A stretch of DNA of 64,000 bases from Bisporella sp. PMI_857 (GCA_021307315.1 JAJSPD010000023.1:639395-703394), one strand, 5' to 3'. Shown: positions 44,231 to 56,311, counted from the first letter of the stretch. A program made the numbers and translations. The notes: a model not told the origin generated them from the sequence alone.

Positions 44231-45833
44231 GTCAAGGTCAATCAGCGGCTAGCAGGCCGTGAGGGGATAGCAGGCCATTTCATGCTGGCACAGATACTAA
44301 CTCCTGTCGGCTTTTACGAGGATTAAAAAATCTGGTTGAAACAGCATCCATATTGTGAACCAAAAGTTACCACATCTAGATATTAGGAGCATGACAAATA
44401 GTGATTTCTTCCACCGAAGCAGCTAGGAAAGCCTTCATGGACAATCCATAATCTAGGCATAATACCACTAATTTCTACTCATTATAGTTCTTCCTGGTTT
44501 TGATATTCTCTGATAGGAAAACAGACTCGTTAGAGGATGATGCAAATATCATAACATCTCTAGTATTCCAATGGATTCTAAAAAGGCTTAAAAAACTGCC
44601 ACATACGATCATAGACTGAGGAGCACTGAGCTTCTCGTCCGCTCTGCATACATAAGCTTCAGATCAGTAGAGTGGTAGTTGGGTCACTGGTCTTCCGAGT
44701 GAAGGAAAAGTTAATAGTCAGCTCTGAATCAAGAACATAATAAAGGATCAGCTATAGCTCAGTCTCATATTACAGCGCCACTTCAATTAACAGGTTTCTG
44801 GTTGTTCCTGTAAACACTAAGCTATTATTGCAAATTTTCGCTTCGAAGGTGTTTTTATTTTATTTTCTGAACAGCCCTCCTTGCATTATTTGATGAACTG
44901 AAAGGGTGGAAGGAATGCAAGATGCAATTTTGACATAAAAGAAAGGTTACTTGGGGAACTATCCATGTCTCCTGAACTTTTCTTTCAGATATATTCAGGG
45001 GAAAATGGTGACCATGCTTGTTGCTTCTGTCCTCCGCCACAAAGAATTACAATAAAGGGGTACCTAGTAGAAATTTGATAATTATACTAGAGAAGGCAAT
45101 TGTGCTAGGCTAGATTCAATTATGTACTGCATATATTATATAGATGATTCTTTTATAAGGAGCGTTACGGCTGGGTAAGAGGCAAGGCGGAAATGGATCT
45201 TGTCGCTTTATCGGGCCACCTTGGAAGTCTGAAACTGTTTATCATTTACTTTATAATACATAATAAGCGGTATACATATTAATGTAACCTGCATCTTGGA
45301 CTAAAAATTCCTGACGCGTTAGAACGAAGTGCGACTCTGGATGTCCTAATATATCTGTAGGGAATGGCGCTGGACTTACGGGCTTAGGCATCTCTACTCC
45401 CATTATCAAACAGTTCCTTCAATAACCCACCTGATTAGGCAACTGAGAGAGTTGGCAAGTAGGATTTCTGGTCCGGTAGGGTGTTGCTGTCGGTGTGTAG
45501 CAATACCATTTTCATTGGCTCATTGTAGAAACTTGTAAATCAAGACAATATCATTCTTTTCAAGAGAGCTTGTGGCAATTTAACGTAGAAACAATTGCCC
45601 TACATTTGCATTGCTCAAATTTTCTTCAGTTCAGATGTCATAGTGTAAACCAAAATGGATTGAAAAATAGGGCCCTCAGTTCTTAGAAATTTGGATGCTC
45701 CAGCACAGCTTTAGTTGATTGAGTGTGACAAATGAAGTGCTCCCGAAATCTCTCTCTCTCACACTCGAGTGAGAGTGCTCTTAAGTGGTCCTTGATAAAT
45801 CGGTTCGGTCACTTGTAACACTCTCAAGCCACT
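44231..45833. other. Intergenic, AT-rich
   Basis: No gene. A CT/AG palindromic simple sequence lies at about 45750-45780 (CTCACACTCGAGTGAGAG), close to the left end of the Tc1/mariner element but outside it. Confidence 0.5.
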
Positions 45834-45835
45834 TA

Positions 45836-45860
45836 CAGTACTAGCGACTAAGTTTGAACC
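45836..45860 (+). repeat. Left terminal inverted repeat of the Tc1/mariner element
   Basis: Pairs with 47154-47178 in inverse orientation. Two of the four mismatches are G/A differences of the RIP kind. Confidence 0.85.
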
Positions 45861-45915
45861 GAAAACACGAAAATTCGCGTAACCTTCAGCACCACCTTTT
45901 TTAATTTTTTTAATT

Positions 45916-47019
45916 ATGAACCAACCACGTATACCTTTGAGCCAGATCTCTGGCAATAGAAAGAAGAATACCCAATTAACTTCTTATGAGCGCAGAGAGA
46001 TTATAGGAGCCTTAAAAATGAGGCATAAACCTATCGAAGTAGCTAAAGTGCTGAATCACTCGCTCGAGACTGTCGTAACTACATGACAAATATTTTTATT
46101 ATGCACTAACAGCGAGACTTTTCCGCGCAACGGCCCGAAAATAACATATACTGATCGAAACGTTCGAAAGCTTGTACAATACTGCCGAGTACACTTAAAA
46201 AATACGTGGCAACAAGTAAAAAATCGAAAAAAGTTTTTATAGCATAAAAATACGCTAAAAAAAAAGCTAAAGCTTTCGAGCATACTGAATTAGAAAGCTA
46301 GAAGTCGGCCGGAGCTTACAAAAGTTTATGTGCGTGCTAAACTTGCTTAAGTAATAGCTAGAAAAAACTGGACTTTTAAGCAATAGCGGCAATATATATA
46401 GTTTAACGAGTGCTTTGCAAAGCGAAGCAAAAGCAAAGCACAAGTCTAAGTATTCCGAACAGTCAAAAACAACAAGTAAAAGCCAGAGTTTGTAGAAACT
46501 TATAAAAAGTCAAAAAACTTATCTGTTATAGTCTAAAGCTGCTTTTGGTTCGTAAATAGCAAAGTCCATCGGTCAGATCTTTATATAATAAACCGAGACT
46601 TCGAATTTAAAAAGCATAGCTATTTAGCACGTTTTTATTTCGAAGTGCTAAACGACTAGCTGCTTAGATGCTAGCAGCCAAGCTTTATTTTTATGCAAAA
46701 TAATGCTTTTATCTATACTGCTAAAACAGTAACTCAGTAGTTTAACGATATAAGCATACTACTAGCAGTACATTTAGCTGTTTTTTCTGATTTAAACCCG
46801 ATTAAGCACATTTAGTAGCATTTTAAAGCGTAAATGCTAAAGCACTACTTTAAGCTTAATAATATAAAAAACAGCGAAGCGGCTTAGCAAGCTTTAAAAA
46901 AAGCTTTAATTAAAAGCTAGAATGCTTTGCCTGACAAATTATTTAAACAGTGCGCCGACAGTATACTATATAAAGTAGAAGCAGTGATTAAAACAAAAAG
47001 ATAGCACACGAAATACTGA
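45916..47019 (+). pseudogene. Tc1/mariner DDE transposase, inactivated
   Basis: The frame from ATG 45916 to TGA 47017-47019 spans 367 codons without a net frameshift, but has many in-frame stops. The N-terminus keeps the helix-turn-helix block (LTSYERREIIGALKMR, PIEVAKVLNHSLETVV). The C-terminus keeps the DDE-family block SDLNPIKH followed by stops where H-L-W and Trp are expected, then LPDKLFKQCADSILYKVEAV and HTKY. Stops mainly replace Trp or Gln codons, the expected outcome of C-to-T on either strand. No function is expected. Confidence 0.85.
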
Positions 47020-47153
47020 TTGTCACGTGAAGTGGATCAATAGAAAAGCCGAGTAAAACTGTATTAATAGCTTCAATTATAACCTAAATCAGTTAAGTAA
47101 TTAGAACGTGGTTGTCGGCCGAAGTTGTGGCCTATATAGTAATTTTGGTGATC

Positions 47154-47178
47154 GGTGCAAACTTAGCCGACAGTACTG
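47154..47178 (-). repeat. Right terminal inverted repeat of the Tc1/mariner element
   Basis: Inverse partner of 45836-45860, followed directly by the TA target dinucleotide. Confidence 0.85.
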
Positions 47179-47440
47179 TACAAGGTCATTGGCTAGCTCT
47201 GGTGGGGTAGGTTTATGGGGGATGGTCCAAGCTCCGAGTAAGCCTCGCTTTGGTGTTGAAGTTATATCACCAGTACAGTATTATATTTGAACAGCTTGAT
47301 TCAATATCTTAGTTTTGTGTATCATATTTCTACCCATCTCAACGAGCAATGAATCATTTACCTGGTCCGCCTCTAGCCTTATTGTGAGTCGGATTATAAG
47401 CAAGATGCGCTCGTACTGACGCAATTGGCAGCCCTAGAAT

Positions 47441-49430
47441 ATGACCATACTCGCCTCCCAGCTCTCCACTCCTCGCTCTGATTCCTTGTGGGATTTTCGA
47501 GTTGTCTATGATGTCCTGGAAACATGGCATTATCATGAAAGCGCCGCAGAAAGGTGCCTCGACTCACCTGCTTACAATCCGAGAGCTACGACTTGTCCTA
47601 TATCAAAGGGTTTAGGAGATTTTGATCGGTTATATCAGTTTCTGGGATGGACAATCGACAGTACAGACTCTCGCACACCCCATTCTTCCGATTTAAACGA
47701 ATCACCATCGAACTCGAACGGAGAAACCCCTCCTTCGTCGCAATTAGATCCTCGCGGTTCTCCAGAAAAGGTCAAAGGAAAAGAAGTACGATGGGAAGAT
47801 GAGCTGCAGTCAGAAATTGAGCTTGCAATCAACGCAAGTCATGAGAGGAGTAATTCACGAGCACGGCGCAAATATATTCCTAAGAACAGCCCTGGTGAGA
47901 TAAGGAACTCAGCCGACTTCGAGTCTGAAGCCGAAGATCAACTGCGTCTTCCCTTCATCGAGCAACCACAGTTATGGGTTCCACCACCTAGTAAGCGCCG
48001 TGTTATTTGAATGGAAGTTCGGATGTTTAGCGTGACTATCGTTGTAGGGTGTGCATCACTAACTTCAGATCTCACGTAGTGCTAAATCTACAACTTGATC
48101 CACAAATTATCCAGCCTCTCGAGACCCTTACTTTTAATGAAAAGAAAGCAAAGCTTCTGAAGAAGCTGAAAAGGAAGAGCAAGTTATATAATACCACTGG
48201 CTCGGAAGTATCAGCTGCTGCTATTCATGTTTTTGTCGACTGTTCAAATATTGTCATTGGTATGCATCTCATGGCTTATTAAATATCCACATATGCAACC
48301 AATGTATTGCCAGTACAAAATAATAATTTCTTAGGCTTTTACGACGCTCTGAAATTGAGGCGGGGTCTTAATCGAAAGGCGTATACGAAGCAGGCCCCAA
48401 TATCATGGCAACTTCTAACACTCATCCTCGAAAGAGGCCGTGCTGTAGCGCGCCGAGTTCTCGTGGTAAGTTTTCTGAACACCACAATCTCTATACTGGT
48501 GTTAAGCGCTATGTGGATCAGCATCAAAGGCTTTGCACTGGTAGCCATACCTACTCAGGCTTGTATACTTACAGCGATAGGGTTCTCATGGTACACCATT
48601 CTCAGGACAAATGCCTCGTATACCAGACTACATGCTAGAAGCTGAAAAGTGTGGTTATGAACTAAATATACTCGAGCGAGTCTTGAAACACAAAAACCCA
48701 ACTCCGGTAAAAAAAAGAGGCGGTAGCGGAAACGGCTATGCAACATCTGGGCATTCAAGCTCTGACGGTGGATATATAACTCCAAAAGTTGTAAGTGCTA
48801 ATGTTCCAAGGACCCTAATTTGGCATCGGTAGCAAGCAGCAAAAATGACTAACTTTAATATAATTCTTCAGGTCACAGAGCAAGGGGTTGATGAAATATT
48901 GCAAATGAAACTCCTGGAAAGCTTAGTCGACACCGAAAGACCGTAAGTGCAGAATCTCAGTTTGAAGTGGGCGAAGTGAGAACAACTCCCTAACCATCGT
49001 ATATCTAAATGACTTTCCTGCTTTACAATAAGAACAAGGTATCTCGAGCAGAAACGGGGCTTATCTCGTTTTGAGTTGCTTTGACTAGTCTTACTCTAGC
49101 AATGCCAATTCTATTTGTCCCAGTAAAGAGCCGAGATACTAATGGTTTTTTTTTAATTTTAGATCGACCATTGTCTTGGCTAGTGGCGATGCTGCAGAAG
49201 CAGAGTACTCTGGAGGATTCTTGAAGAGCGTTGAAAGAGCACTTGCGAAAGGATGGAAGGTTGAATTAGTAGCTTGGAGTTTTGGGTTAAGTCAAGAGTA
49301 CCGATCTAGCGCTTTCCTTAGGAAGTGGAAAGACAGCTTCACGATTATCGAGCTGGATGACTACAGTGAGGATCTATTGGCCTTGTACCCGCTACGAATG
49401 GCAGCTCGGAATTTGAGGACAATTCTTTAG
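47441..49430 (+). CDS. NYN-domain (PIN-like) protein, putative ribonuclease
   Basis: Six exons: 47441-47990, 48080-48259, 48335-48465, 48581-48790, 48872-48942, 49163-49430; 1410 nt, 469 residues. The NYN domain occupies about residue 230 to the end and is split over exons 2-6: HVFVDCSNIVIGFYDALK with the first catalytic Asp and Asn, GRAVARRVLVGS, DYMLEAEKCGYELNILERV, VTEQGVDEILQMKL and TIVLASGDAAEAEYSGGFL with the later catalytic Asp, ending in GWKVELVAWSFGLS. NYN proteins are PIN-fold nucleases acting on RNA; the target here is unknown. The first exon encodes a polar, disordered region containing VRWEDELQSEIELAIN. It lies 260 bp from the Tc1/mariner remnant. Confidence 0.85.
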
Positions 49431-50886
49431 GTATGGAGGTTAGGAAATGGAAGGGATAGTGCTTATGGGAATCAGGCCGACGAATCCAATATAGACGGGC
49501 AACTTGAAGGAAGGAAGGAACACATGGGACAGGTTCAGGTAAAGCAACTACTTATCTTACCTTATCTATCTACCCAGCTACCTAGGTTGGGACGTCTCGA
49601 GGTACCCTCGTACTTTAGCAGTTTTGCCTTCCAAACTCAACCTTTAAACACGTTCACCAACTCCCAGTTCACATTAAGATCACGGCTGAGCCATTGGAGT
49701 CCCCCCCTTTTCTTCTTCTTCTTCTTCGTCTTCTTTTTTCCCATTCTTCTTCGACCACAGCGATGCAATCCAGGGCTCAATCAGATTCGTCTCCCCCCCC
49801 GTAAAAACGTATTCCTCACTTGTTATGCCTGTTTCCACTTTCTCCTCGTTTCTCTTTTCCATGGTCAAAATCCCACCACGCAACTCTGGTTCACTCACAT
49901 GGAAGCGAACTGGGTAGACAAGCAATACATGGCAGTAAGCATGAACATAGCAAAGGGACGGCGCAGGATTCAGATAGCTTACCGTGCTGGATTGCATTGC
50001 ACAGTACAGTATTGGCCGTCGATATTTAAATTGTGCCGTGAGACAATGCAACAACATGGCGGGATGACAATGGCGATGCGCTAGGCCACGCAAGCTTGGA
50101 ACTTTGCAGGATCCTTTAGGGAGGAGGGAGAGATGGTGAGAGATACCTTGATTGCTGGGTGTGGGATATTTGAAATGATTGTTTGAGAAGTTGTAGTGAT
50201 AGCTTCGAGGATATTATTTTATTATCAACAACTTGAATAATAGAAGTTCAGAAGAAGTTTCATCAAGGATTTCGAGCTCCTAGTGGGCCGGCGGGGGGAC
50301 CCCAATGTCAACTTCTATAGGCAGTCGGCACGGCACGGCACCCCATACCATACCAACCTGAGATGGGGGCGGGCAGGGGAGTTGGGTGTAAGATCAAGAT
50401 CGACGGCCGGAAAGCTTGTTCAAACTTGGCAGGGCGACAGGCGGGGCGAAGGGGGAGACATACACTCAAATTCAGCCGGAGCAACCTTAAACAGCAGAGG
50501 GACGTATCTCCTATTTGGCAATTCAATCATTGGCCATAGTGCCATAGGATCTACAACCTCATATGCTCCCTTCGCTGCTATGCCTCTCGGTGTCTCTGCT
50601 GTGTCACGAATTAATCCATGAGAGACGAGTCGGGCCATTGCCTTCTCAAAGGAAACCCGAGCATAGGATTTCCCCACGCACATGCGCGCATCGCATCGAA
50701 AGCATGGGCGATGTAAAAGTGAAGACGTGGTGGTGAAGGAAGGGAACGGCCATTCGTCACAGCCTGCCGTCCCTATCTCTACCCAGTCACCTTTCTTTCC
50801 ACCTCACCACCTTTGAGGCAGACTTCGTCACAACCACACCTTTAACTACCATACAGACTCTTTTCCTTCGAAGCTCTAGCCAAAAC
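49431..50886. other. Intergenic with pyrimidine tract and GC-rich block
   Basis: A nearly pure C/T tract runs from 49701 to about 49757 (C7, then CTT repeats). A GC-rich block with repeated GGCACGGCACGGCACC occurs near 50328-50343. The last 200 bp before 50887 are pyrimidine-rich and likely the promoter and 5' UTR of the small GGAGN-motif gene. No gene recognised. Confidence 0.5.
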
Positions 50887-51392
50887 ATGCTATCTCTTAG
50901 GCTCAGACGAGCGTCTCTTTCCCTCGGCTTTCCCCGCATTCCATATCAACCATCATACGATTATATCGAGCTGCGAGATTTAACTTCTTCTGAGCACGGA
51001 TCGTTTGGTCAATCCTCTAGCCATACTACAACATCACAATTTTTAAATACCTTTGTACCCAGGTTCAGCACAAAGGAGACCGCGGCACGGCTGAGGCAAT
51101 TACAGAAGGAAAGAATGGAGAGATTGGTAGAGCAAGGGAAGGATATCGAGACTGAGGCACGGAAGAGCTTTGGAGTTGGCGGTGCCGGAAATATTCGTTC
51201 GTATTGCTTGCCATGTCAGAATATTTGATATACTTACGAAGGGAAAAAGGCAGACCATCTGAAGTTATATACCCGATCAAAATGAAGAAGGAATGGACAA
51301 GACGATCGAGTATTTGGTCGATTTTGAGTTTGGGCCCGGACACGAAGCGAGCCAGCTATTTGAGGTTTCTCAATAGAAGGAGTAGTACATGA
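50887..51392 (+). CDS. Small protein with a Par32/DUF3602-like GGAGN motif
   Basis: Two exons, 50887-51200 and 51242-51392 (41-bp intron), 154 residues. The N-terminus is Arg-rich and hydrophobic (MLSLRLRRASLSLGF) and could be mitochondrial targeting. A charged helix (RLRQLQKERMERLVEQGKD) precedes SFGVGGAGNIRS and RPSEVIYPIKMKKEWTRRSS. The G-x-GGAGN motif recurs in the fungal DUF3602/Par32 family; Par32 in yeast regulates ammonium transporters under TORC1/Npr1. A single copy plus an SxW/RRSS Ser-Arg tail fits a phosphorylated short relative. The intron has a weak donor (GTATTG), so the junction is less certain, but it keeps the GGAGN...PSEV order. Function is not known. Confidence 0.6.
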
Positions 51393-51688
51393 GGCGCATG
51401 TCAAGGCCGGGGGGGAAGGGGGGTGAAGGGATGGATCTTAAAGGTCGTTGCTGAAAGGTATGGAAGTATGGATGGGAAGTTATCCTACAAATTGCATGAA
51501 TACATCACCCATTCTGCCCGAAAAACAATAACAAAGACGCTCTGGCACTTTTGAGGTCACTGCCGATAGCCGATGATATGTGCACGTAGCGAAGTACATC
51601 TGCTTGTTATAGTTGCCAGCTTTTTGCTCTTGCTCGATGGGTCTTGTTAACACAACCATTTATCCACTTACCCAAGATGTTTCGCATT

Positions 51689-53340
51689 TCAGTCAGGTAT
51701 AGTACCTTGAACCTCTACCACAACTTTTCCCCGAGCCCTTCTGCTTAGTACTATCGGTGATTGGTAAGAAAATGTAATATGTATGGCACAAGGTCAACTC
51801 AAGAAGCTACATACGTTTATCGTAGGCAACCAGAACACGTCTCCATGGCGCCAAGGTCTCCACATGAACAATCAACTCATCCTCCTCTACTAATTTTGCA
51901 AGCCGTTCCAGGCCTTGTAAGGTCACAATGGAGCCGACTTGCAAATGCGGTCTCTGGCCACCTCCAAGGAAGCTAGGCAGAACGTTGTTCTTGAGCATAA
52001 GCAGAACCTACATAGCTTGACTTAGCCTGTCTTCTGCACGGATGTGAACAGGTTATAAACTGAACTCACAGAATAGAGTAAACTTGAAACGGTATACTGT
52101 TTGAAGGCTACGCCTACGGAAACGAAGGGCTTGCTTTCCACAAGGTAATGCGTACAGTGAGCATATAGTTCTTGAACGCCGAATGCGTCAATCACGCAAT
52201 CAAATCGTGGGTTGTTATAACATTCTGCAAGATGCTGGTAAAGCGGTATGTGTTGTTGATAGTCAATAACCTAGAGTATGTCAGTGAGGTGCTACCAAGT
52301 GGACAGATTGATGCTAAACTGCTGAATTCCTACCAACATAGTCGGGTACGAAAACGCCTGGTGCAATTTACCTTATCTGCTCCGAGATCTTCCACCATCC
52401 TTACATTTGCTCCTGAGCTAATACCAGTAATCCTGCCACTTTCGCCAACAGCATGTTTGGCCATCTGTACGACCATGCTGCTTCAATCAGAAATTACTTC
52501 ATCAAAGCGATTCTACAACTCCTATGCAGGCCACCAAGAATGATCTCGGCCATAGGCATTTCCATAGAACACAATAACTTACTGGCCAATTCCGCCACTA
52601 GCCCCATTAATTAATACGCTATTACCCTGCTTCAGGTTCGCCTTGTCAAGCAGTGCTAGAGCTGTGCAACCAGATACAGCCAAGCCCGAAGCCTGCTCCA
52701 AGCTGAGCTTGGAAGGTTTCCTTGCGATGTGCTTAGCATCTATGACAATATATTGTGCCAATGCACCTGATCCCTGACTGAGACTGGATTAAATGTAGTT
52801 AGTAGGCATACATGATCTATTGGACAAGTTTGGGATGGTGTCCTCAAAATCGAGATTGTGAAAGTTCAAAATAAGCCGCAGACTCGAAAAATATCAAGCC
52901 GACTCCCCGGCTGCACATTCTTAGTTCAGAGTCGCAAAGTTGAGTAGCGATTACATCCAAGCAGTGCCTGATTCCTCTTTGGGGTTCAAGCCCATTGCCA
53001 TAGCCAACACAAAATCCACCTGTCCCTAAACTTGATTGACTTACTGTTGTTTCACTGGTATACTACCAAAGACCTCCGAACCTGGATAAAGACGCCGACT
53101 TGGATCGATATCCTCACCCGCTTCAACAATAACTCCAGAAAAATCTGTTTCTGGAATTGCAGGTGTTCCACGAAAAATGAAAGGGCAGAGCTGCATAAAG
53201 ATAGAGGCTCCAGGGTGAAGAGCAACGTGAGACACTTGGATCAAAACATCTGTGGGAGACTTCAAACTGGGCTTGGTCACATCTGATAATTTGAGTATGT
53301 GTGAAGGATGACCAGACTTGGTATGAGTCCAGGCTTGCAT
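51689..53340 (-). CDS. Quinone oxidoreductase-like (zinc-independent MDR) NAD(P)H reductase
   Basis: Six exons: 53340-53045, 52777-52583, 52477-52372, 52270-52070, 52007-51815, 51750-51689; 1053 nt, 350 residues, the usual length of medium-chain dehydrogenase/reductases. N-terminal GroES-like part: DVLIQVSHVALHPG, ETDFSGVIVEAGEDID. Rossmann part: VLINGASGGIGHMVVQMAK (G-x-x-G-x-x-G nucleotide loop), VEDLGADKVIDYQ, FDCVIDAFG. The end VEVQGTIPD follows SRRARGKVVV. The structural-zinc Cys cluster is absent, which points to the zinc-less QOR group. The first intron (267 bp) is long for this window. Substrate unknown; the divergent neighbour is a mitochondrial protein gene. Confidence 0.85.
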
Positions 53341-53936
53341 GGTGCTCCTGTTTGGAATTATTGCTATTGTGTGGTTATGATGATGGCGAAAATGAGATAT
53401 TAGGATCCAAAGAGGTATGATCAAACATGATCAAGATACATTTCGGCAGAAAGATGCTTTTTTACAGTTCTGACTCTCAGCTTCGTATTCTTATCTTGGC
53501 AAAGCCGACATGCTGCATTATACATGAGGCTGATGACCGTTTCGAACAAGAAGCATGCAACTTGTTATTTCGTGAAGCGAGAGAGATTGAGGCAGTGTTA
53601 GCTTATATGTCGAATGTTCTCTCTCGAATGATATATATGGTTAAGCTACCATATTCACAAAGATAATCGAACGATGAGTGACTACCCACCCAAGGTAATT
53701 TAAACAAGTGTTGTCGGCTCGGCCTAAGTGGTGGAAAGGTTTCGGCTCGGCTATAGAGGTTTACCGTTCTCCAATTATGTAATAACACATGGCCTGTGCG
53801 GCAGAACAGAATATTTTATCCAAAAGGTTGAGATGAGCTACCCATTGAATTCTACTCATTGTACCTTCTATGTCTTTCTCGATTCCTGATCTGTAGCAGA
53901 TAATTTGATGAAAACATCGCTGAGTATGCGAACAGA
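53341..53936. other. Divergent promoter region, QOR / Mtf2-like gene
   Basis: About 600 bp between two start codons on opposite strands. No named element or repeat was seen. Confidence 0.5.
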
Positions 53937-55802
53937 ATGGCGTCTAACATCGCTTTTGAGCTGGTTCTAAATCAACTTTCCACCAGAGCAACAGCGATGC
54001 CATTCCTGTATCAGACCAGAACATTGGCAGCCATATACTGGAGAAAGTCATTCGCTCGACCAACTCGATTGAGGACCATCACCAGGCGATCATTTAGCGG
54101 GATAGGTCGCCACGCCGACGATAAGGCCTCACAAAGGCCGGGGAACTGGGCTTCGAATATAGACGAGAATCCGCTATATTCTGGGACAGCCGGGCGATGG
54201 GATGTAGGCAGATCCAAATCTGCCAGTAACCGCGAATCATTGAACAAAAATGGTAGATTTATTGTCAACAGAACGGCAAATATACGCCGTAGGAACCCCA
54301 ACAAATGGACTCCCAGATCGAGTCACGATAACTTTCCTGAAGGAGAAAGGGGTCGGGTCAGAAGAAACGGGGAAGATTCTGGAGATAACACACAAAGCTA
54401 TGACTTGGACTATAATCTTGGAAGTAGAGGTTCTCTATCTGCCAGAGATTGGCAGTACAATGATCTAAAACTTGCCAACATATCAAGCCATGATGCGGGA
54501 GGAAAGAGTTCGTCTCTTCGTGGTAATTCCAATTACTACCAAAATAGCGTTATGGATGAATTCGGAGATGCCGAAGTCATTGTGCCCAAACCCCAAGATA
54601 GCATCGACTTCGCTGAAGATGACAATATATATGAGCAGAGAGATGCAATTGATCAACTAACTTCAAGGATGGACCCGGAGCAAGACCGCGCCTCGACTAT
54701 TACACCGTCAGAGAAGCAGGCTTTCCAGAAGATCTTTTCGGATATCTTTGCAAGACATCATCAGCAAAATGGGAAGAAAGGCGCCCATAGCCTTGACTTG
54801 TTTAAGGATGATCCAGTAGCTGATATGGAGGATGAGGCTGCTGCAGAGCCAGCAACTTCGAAGAGCTTGGAAGGGATTATGTCTGATGCTACTAAAAGGG
54901 TTTCAAAAGAGCAGATGGAGACAATTGTGAATCGGTATCCTGCCGCTCTTCGTGCGGCAGCAGCAAGAGCATATGGATTCAAGTTAGATGTGTCTCGCCA
55001 ACAAACAGAACAAGAAAAGATCGGGATTGAAGCCATGGACCAAAAGTTGGAAGAGTTGCGGAAGCCTGAGCGAGAACGGGTTGAGCGTCTCATGCGAGAT
55101 GCCAAGACTGATTTTGACTTGTGGGCCGTGATGGAAGAGGAGGTATTTACTATTATTTCGAGACTGGGCTTAGGTAATAGTGAAAATGAGGTTGCAAGGC
55201 CTTCAGCTACGAGGGATATGCGCAATGTTCAGGAGGGGGAATTGCAAGAAAGACCAAATACAAAAAGGGGCAGGAATTCGAAAAAGAAAGTCGACGAAAC
55301 CCCTGAAGAGCCGCTAAAGATCGCCCCGCAAGAAGAAGGCATATCTGCACTGGCACGTGATGGTCCCTTGTATCCTTCTCATCTATTGTTGGGTCTACGA
55401 CTTCTCGATCGGTCTTTCGCGAAACCTTCTCTCCTGACTCTTTCTATCTTGCCCAAAATCAAGTCTCTAGGTCTACTCTCCCATGTTCTAGGAGGCTCTA
55501 CCCAGCTCTACAACGAACTCATGGTTATATATTGGCATCGGCGAGATGATTTTCCAGGTGTGCTTGCACTCCTAGCCGAAATGGAACAGTCGGGGTTGGA
55601 TTGGGACATGCAGACGTTAGATATAGTATCCACTATCGATGCTATGCAGAGAGAAACCATGCGAGGAGATAGGGGTGAGGGATTGCACACGCTCTGGAAG
55701 CTGCCAGAGTTTGCACCTCGTCGGTTTGGTACCTGGAGAGAAAAGATTAAACAGTCGCTCGCCGAAAGACGGCAAGATAATGCGCGGTATACAATATATT
55801 GA
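53937..55802 (+). CDS. Mtf2-like mitochondrial gene-expression protein
   Basis: Single exon, 621 residues. The start is rich in Arg, Ser and Ala with few acids (TRTLAAIYWRKSFARPTRLR, TRRSFSGIGR), a mitochondrial targeting presequence. A long Asn/Ser/Gly-rich disordered stretch follows, then charged helices (residues about 270-420, including a PAALRAAAARAYGF block). The C-terminal 150 residues match the Mtf2-like C-terminal domain: GPLYPSHLLLGLRLLDRSF, LPKIKSLGLLSHVLGGST, LYNELMVIYWHRRDDF, LLAEMEQSGLDWDMQTLDIV. Yeast Mtf2/Nam1 couples mitochondrial transcription to RNA handling and translation. PPR-like helix pairs in this domain are inferred from the pattern, not proven. Confidence 0.75.
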   Translation: MASNIAFELVLNQLSTRATAMPFLYQTRTLAAIYWRKSFARPTRLRTITRRSFSGIGRHADDKASQRPGNWASNIDENPLYSGTAGRWDVGRSKSASNRESLNKNGRFIVNRTANIRRRNPNKWTPRSSHDNFPEGERGRVRRNGEDSGDNTQSYDLDYNLGSRGSLSARDWQYNDLKLANISSHDAGGKSSSLRGNSNYYQNSVMDEFGDAEVIVPKPQDSIDFAEDDNIYEQRDAIDQLTSRMDPEQDRASTITPSEKQAFQKIFSDIFARHHQQNGKKGAHSLDLFKDDPVADMEDEAAAEPATSKSLEGIMSDATKRVSKEQMETIVNRYPAALRAAAARAYGFKLDVSRQQTEQEKIGIEAMDQKLEELRKPERERVERLMRDAKTDFDLWAVMEEEVFTIISRLGLGNSENEVARPSATRDMRNVQEGELQERPNTKRGRNSKKKVDETPEEPLKIAPQEEGISALARDGPLYPSHLLLGLRLLDRSFAKPSLLTLSILPKIKSLGLLSHVLGGSTQLYNELMVIYWHRRDDFPGVLALLAEMEQSGLDWDMQTLDIVSTIDAMQRETMRGDRGEGLHTLWKLPEFAPRRFGTWREKIKQSLAERRQDNARYTIY

Positions 55803-56311
55803 AACAAACTCCTGCACTAGTAATGGTATATACATTATCGCCAGCTTTATACTATAGTCTGTATAAATAGATAGATAGATAGGTGGATGGTTACGCTGAG
55901 ACGGCCATCTATCGAGGCCCAAGCTCAGTCGATTAATAGAAATTATTTGATGGGCACTGATAGATCTCAGGCCAGCGAAGGACTGTCAAAGGTAACATCT
56001 TTGCACTTTCATAATTCTAATTTGTGGATATTGATAATAAGCTATGCCAGCGACGATTAATTGAGTAGTATGCTTAATGCAGTCTCGGCAGCCTATGTTA
56101 GGCCAGGGTAGTAAGCATCTTCCCGTTCTGCCACTCCCTATAATTATAGCTACACTTCCAGAGCTTCCCACCTTCACTTCTGCAAGGCACTCAAACCAGC
56201 AAAGTATTTACTTGCGCGACAGCAATTGTTGCTCATACATCTACTGCATTTATGTAGCATTAACCCTTTCAAGGCCGGTGAAACGTTAAACCGACCCATT
56301 GTTCAATTGCA
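55803..56311. other. Intergenic with short GATA repeat
   Basis: A (GATA)n microsatellite of about four units lies near 55868-55885. The rest should hold the Mtf2-like 3' UTR and the rhomboid promoter. Confidence 0.5.

Larger units (their letters stand above)
45836..47178 (+). mobile_element. RIP-mutated Tc1/mariner DNA transposon with intact ends
   Basis: 1343 bp, a normal size for Tc1/mariner. Imperfect 25-bp terminal inverted repeats lie at 45836-45860 and 47154-47178 (21 of 25 positions match, starting CAGTACT), and both are flanked by the TA target dinucleotide (45834-45835, 47179-47180). It encodes one transposase, now full of stops. The excess of TA and the loss of Trp codons (TGG to TAG) point to repeat-induced point mutation. 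Confidence 0.88.

Noticed and set aside
44655..44720. tRNA-like stretch (AGAGTGGTAGTTGGGTCACT and a TCACT/AGTGA stem around TCTTCC)
   Set aside because: There is an A-box-like part and a possible anticodon stem, but the loop is 9 nt, and no T-arm (GGTTCGA-type B box) or acceptor stem could be found.
45750..45780. CTCTCTC...GAGTGAGAG palindrome as the left end of the Tc1/mariner element
   Set aside because: It has no partner at the right end; the matching inverted repeats flanked by TA start at 45836.
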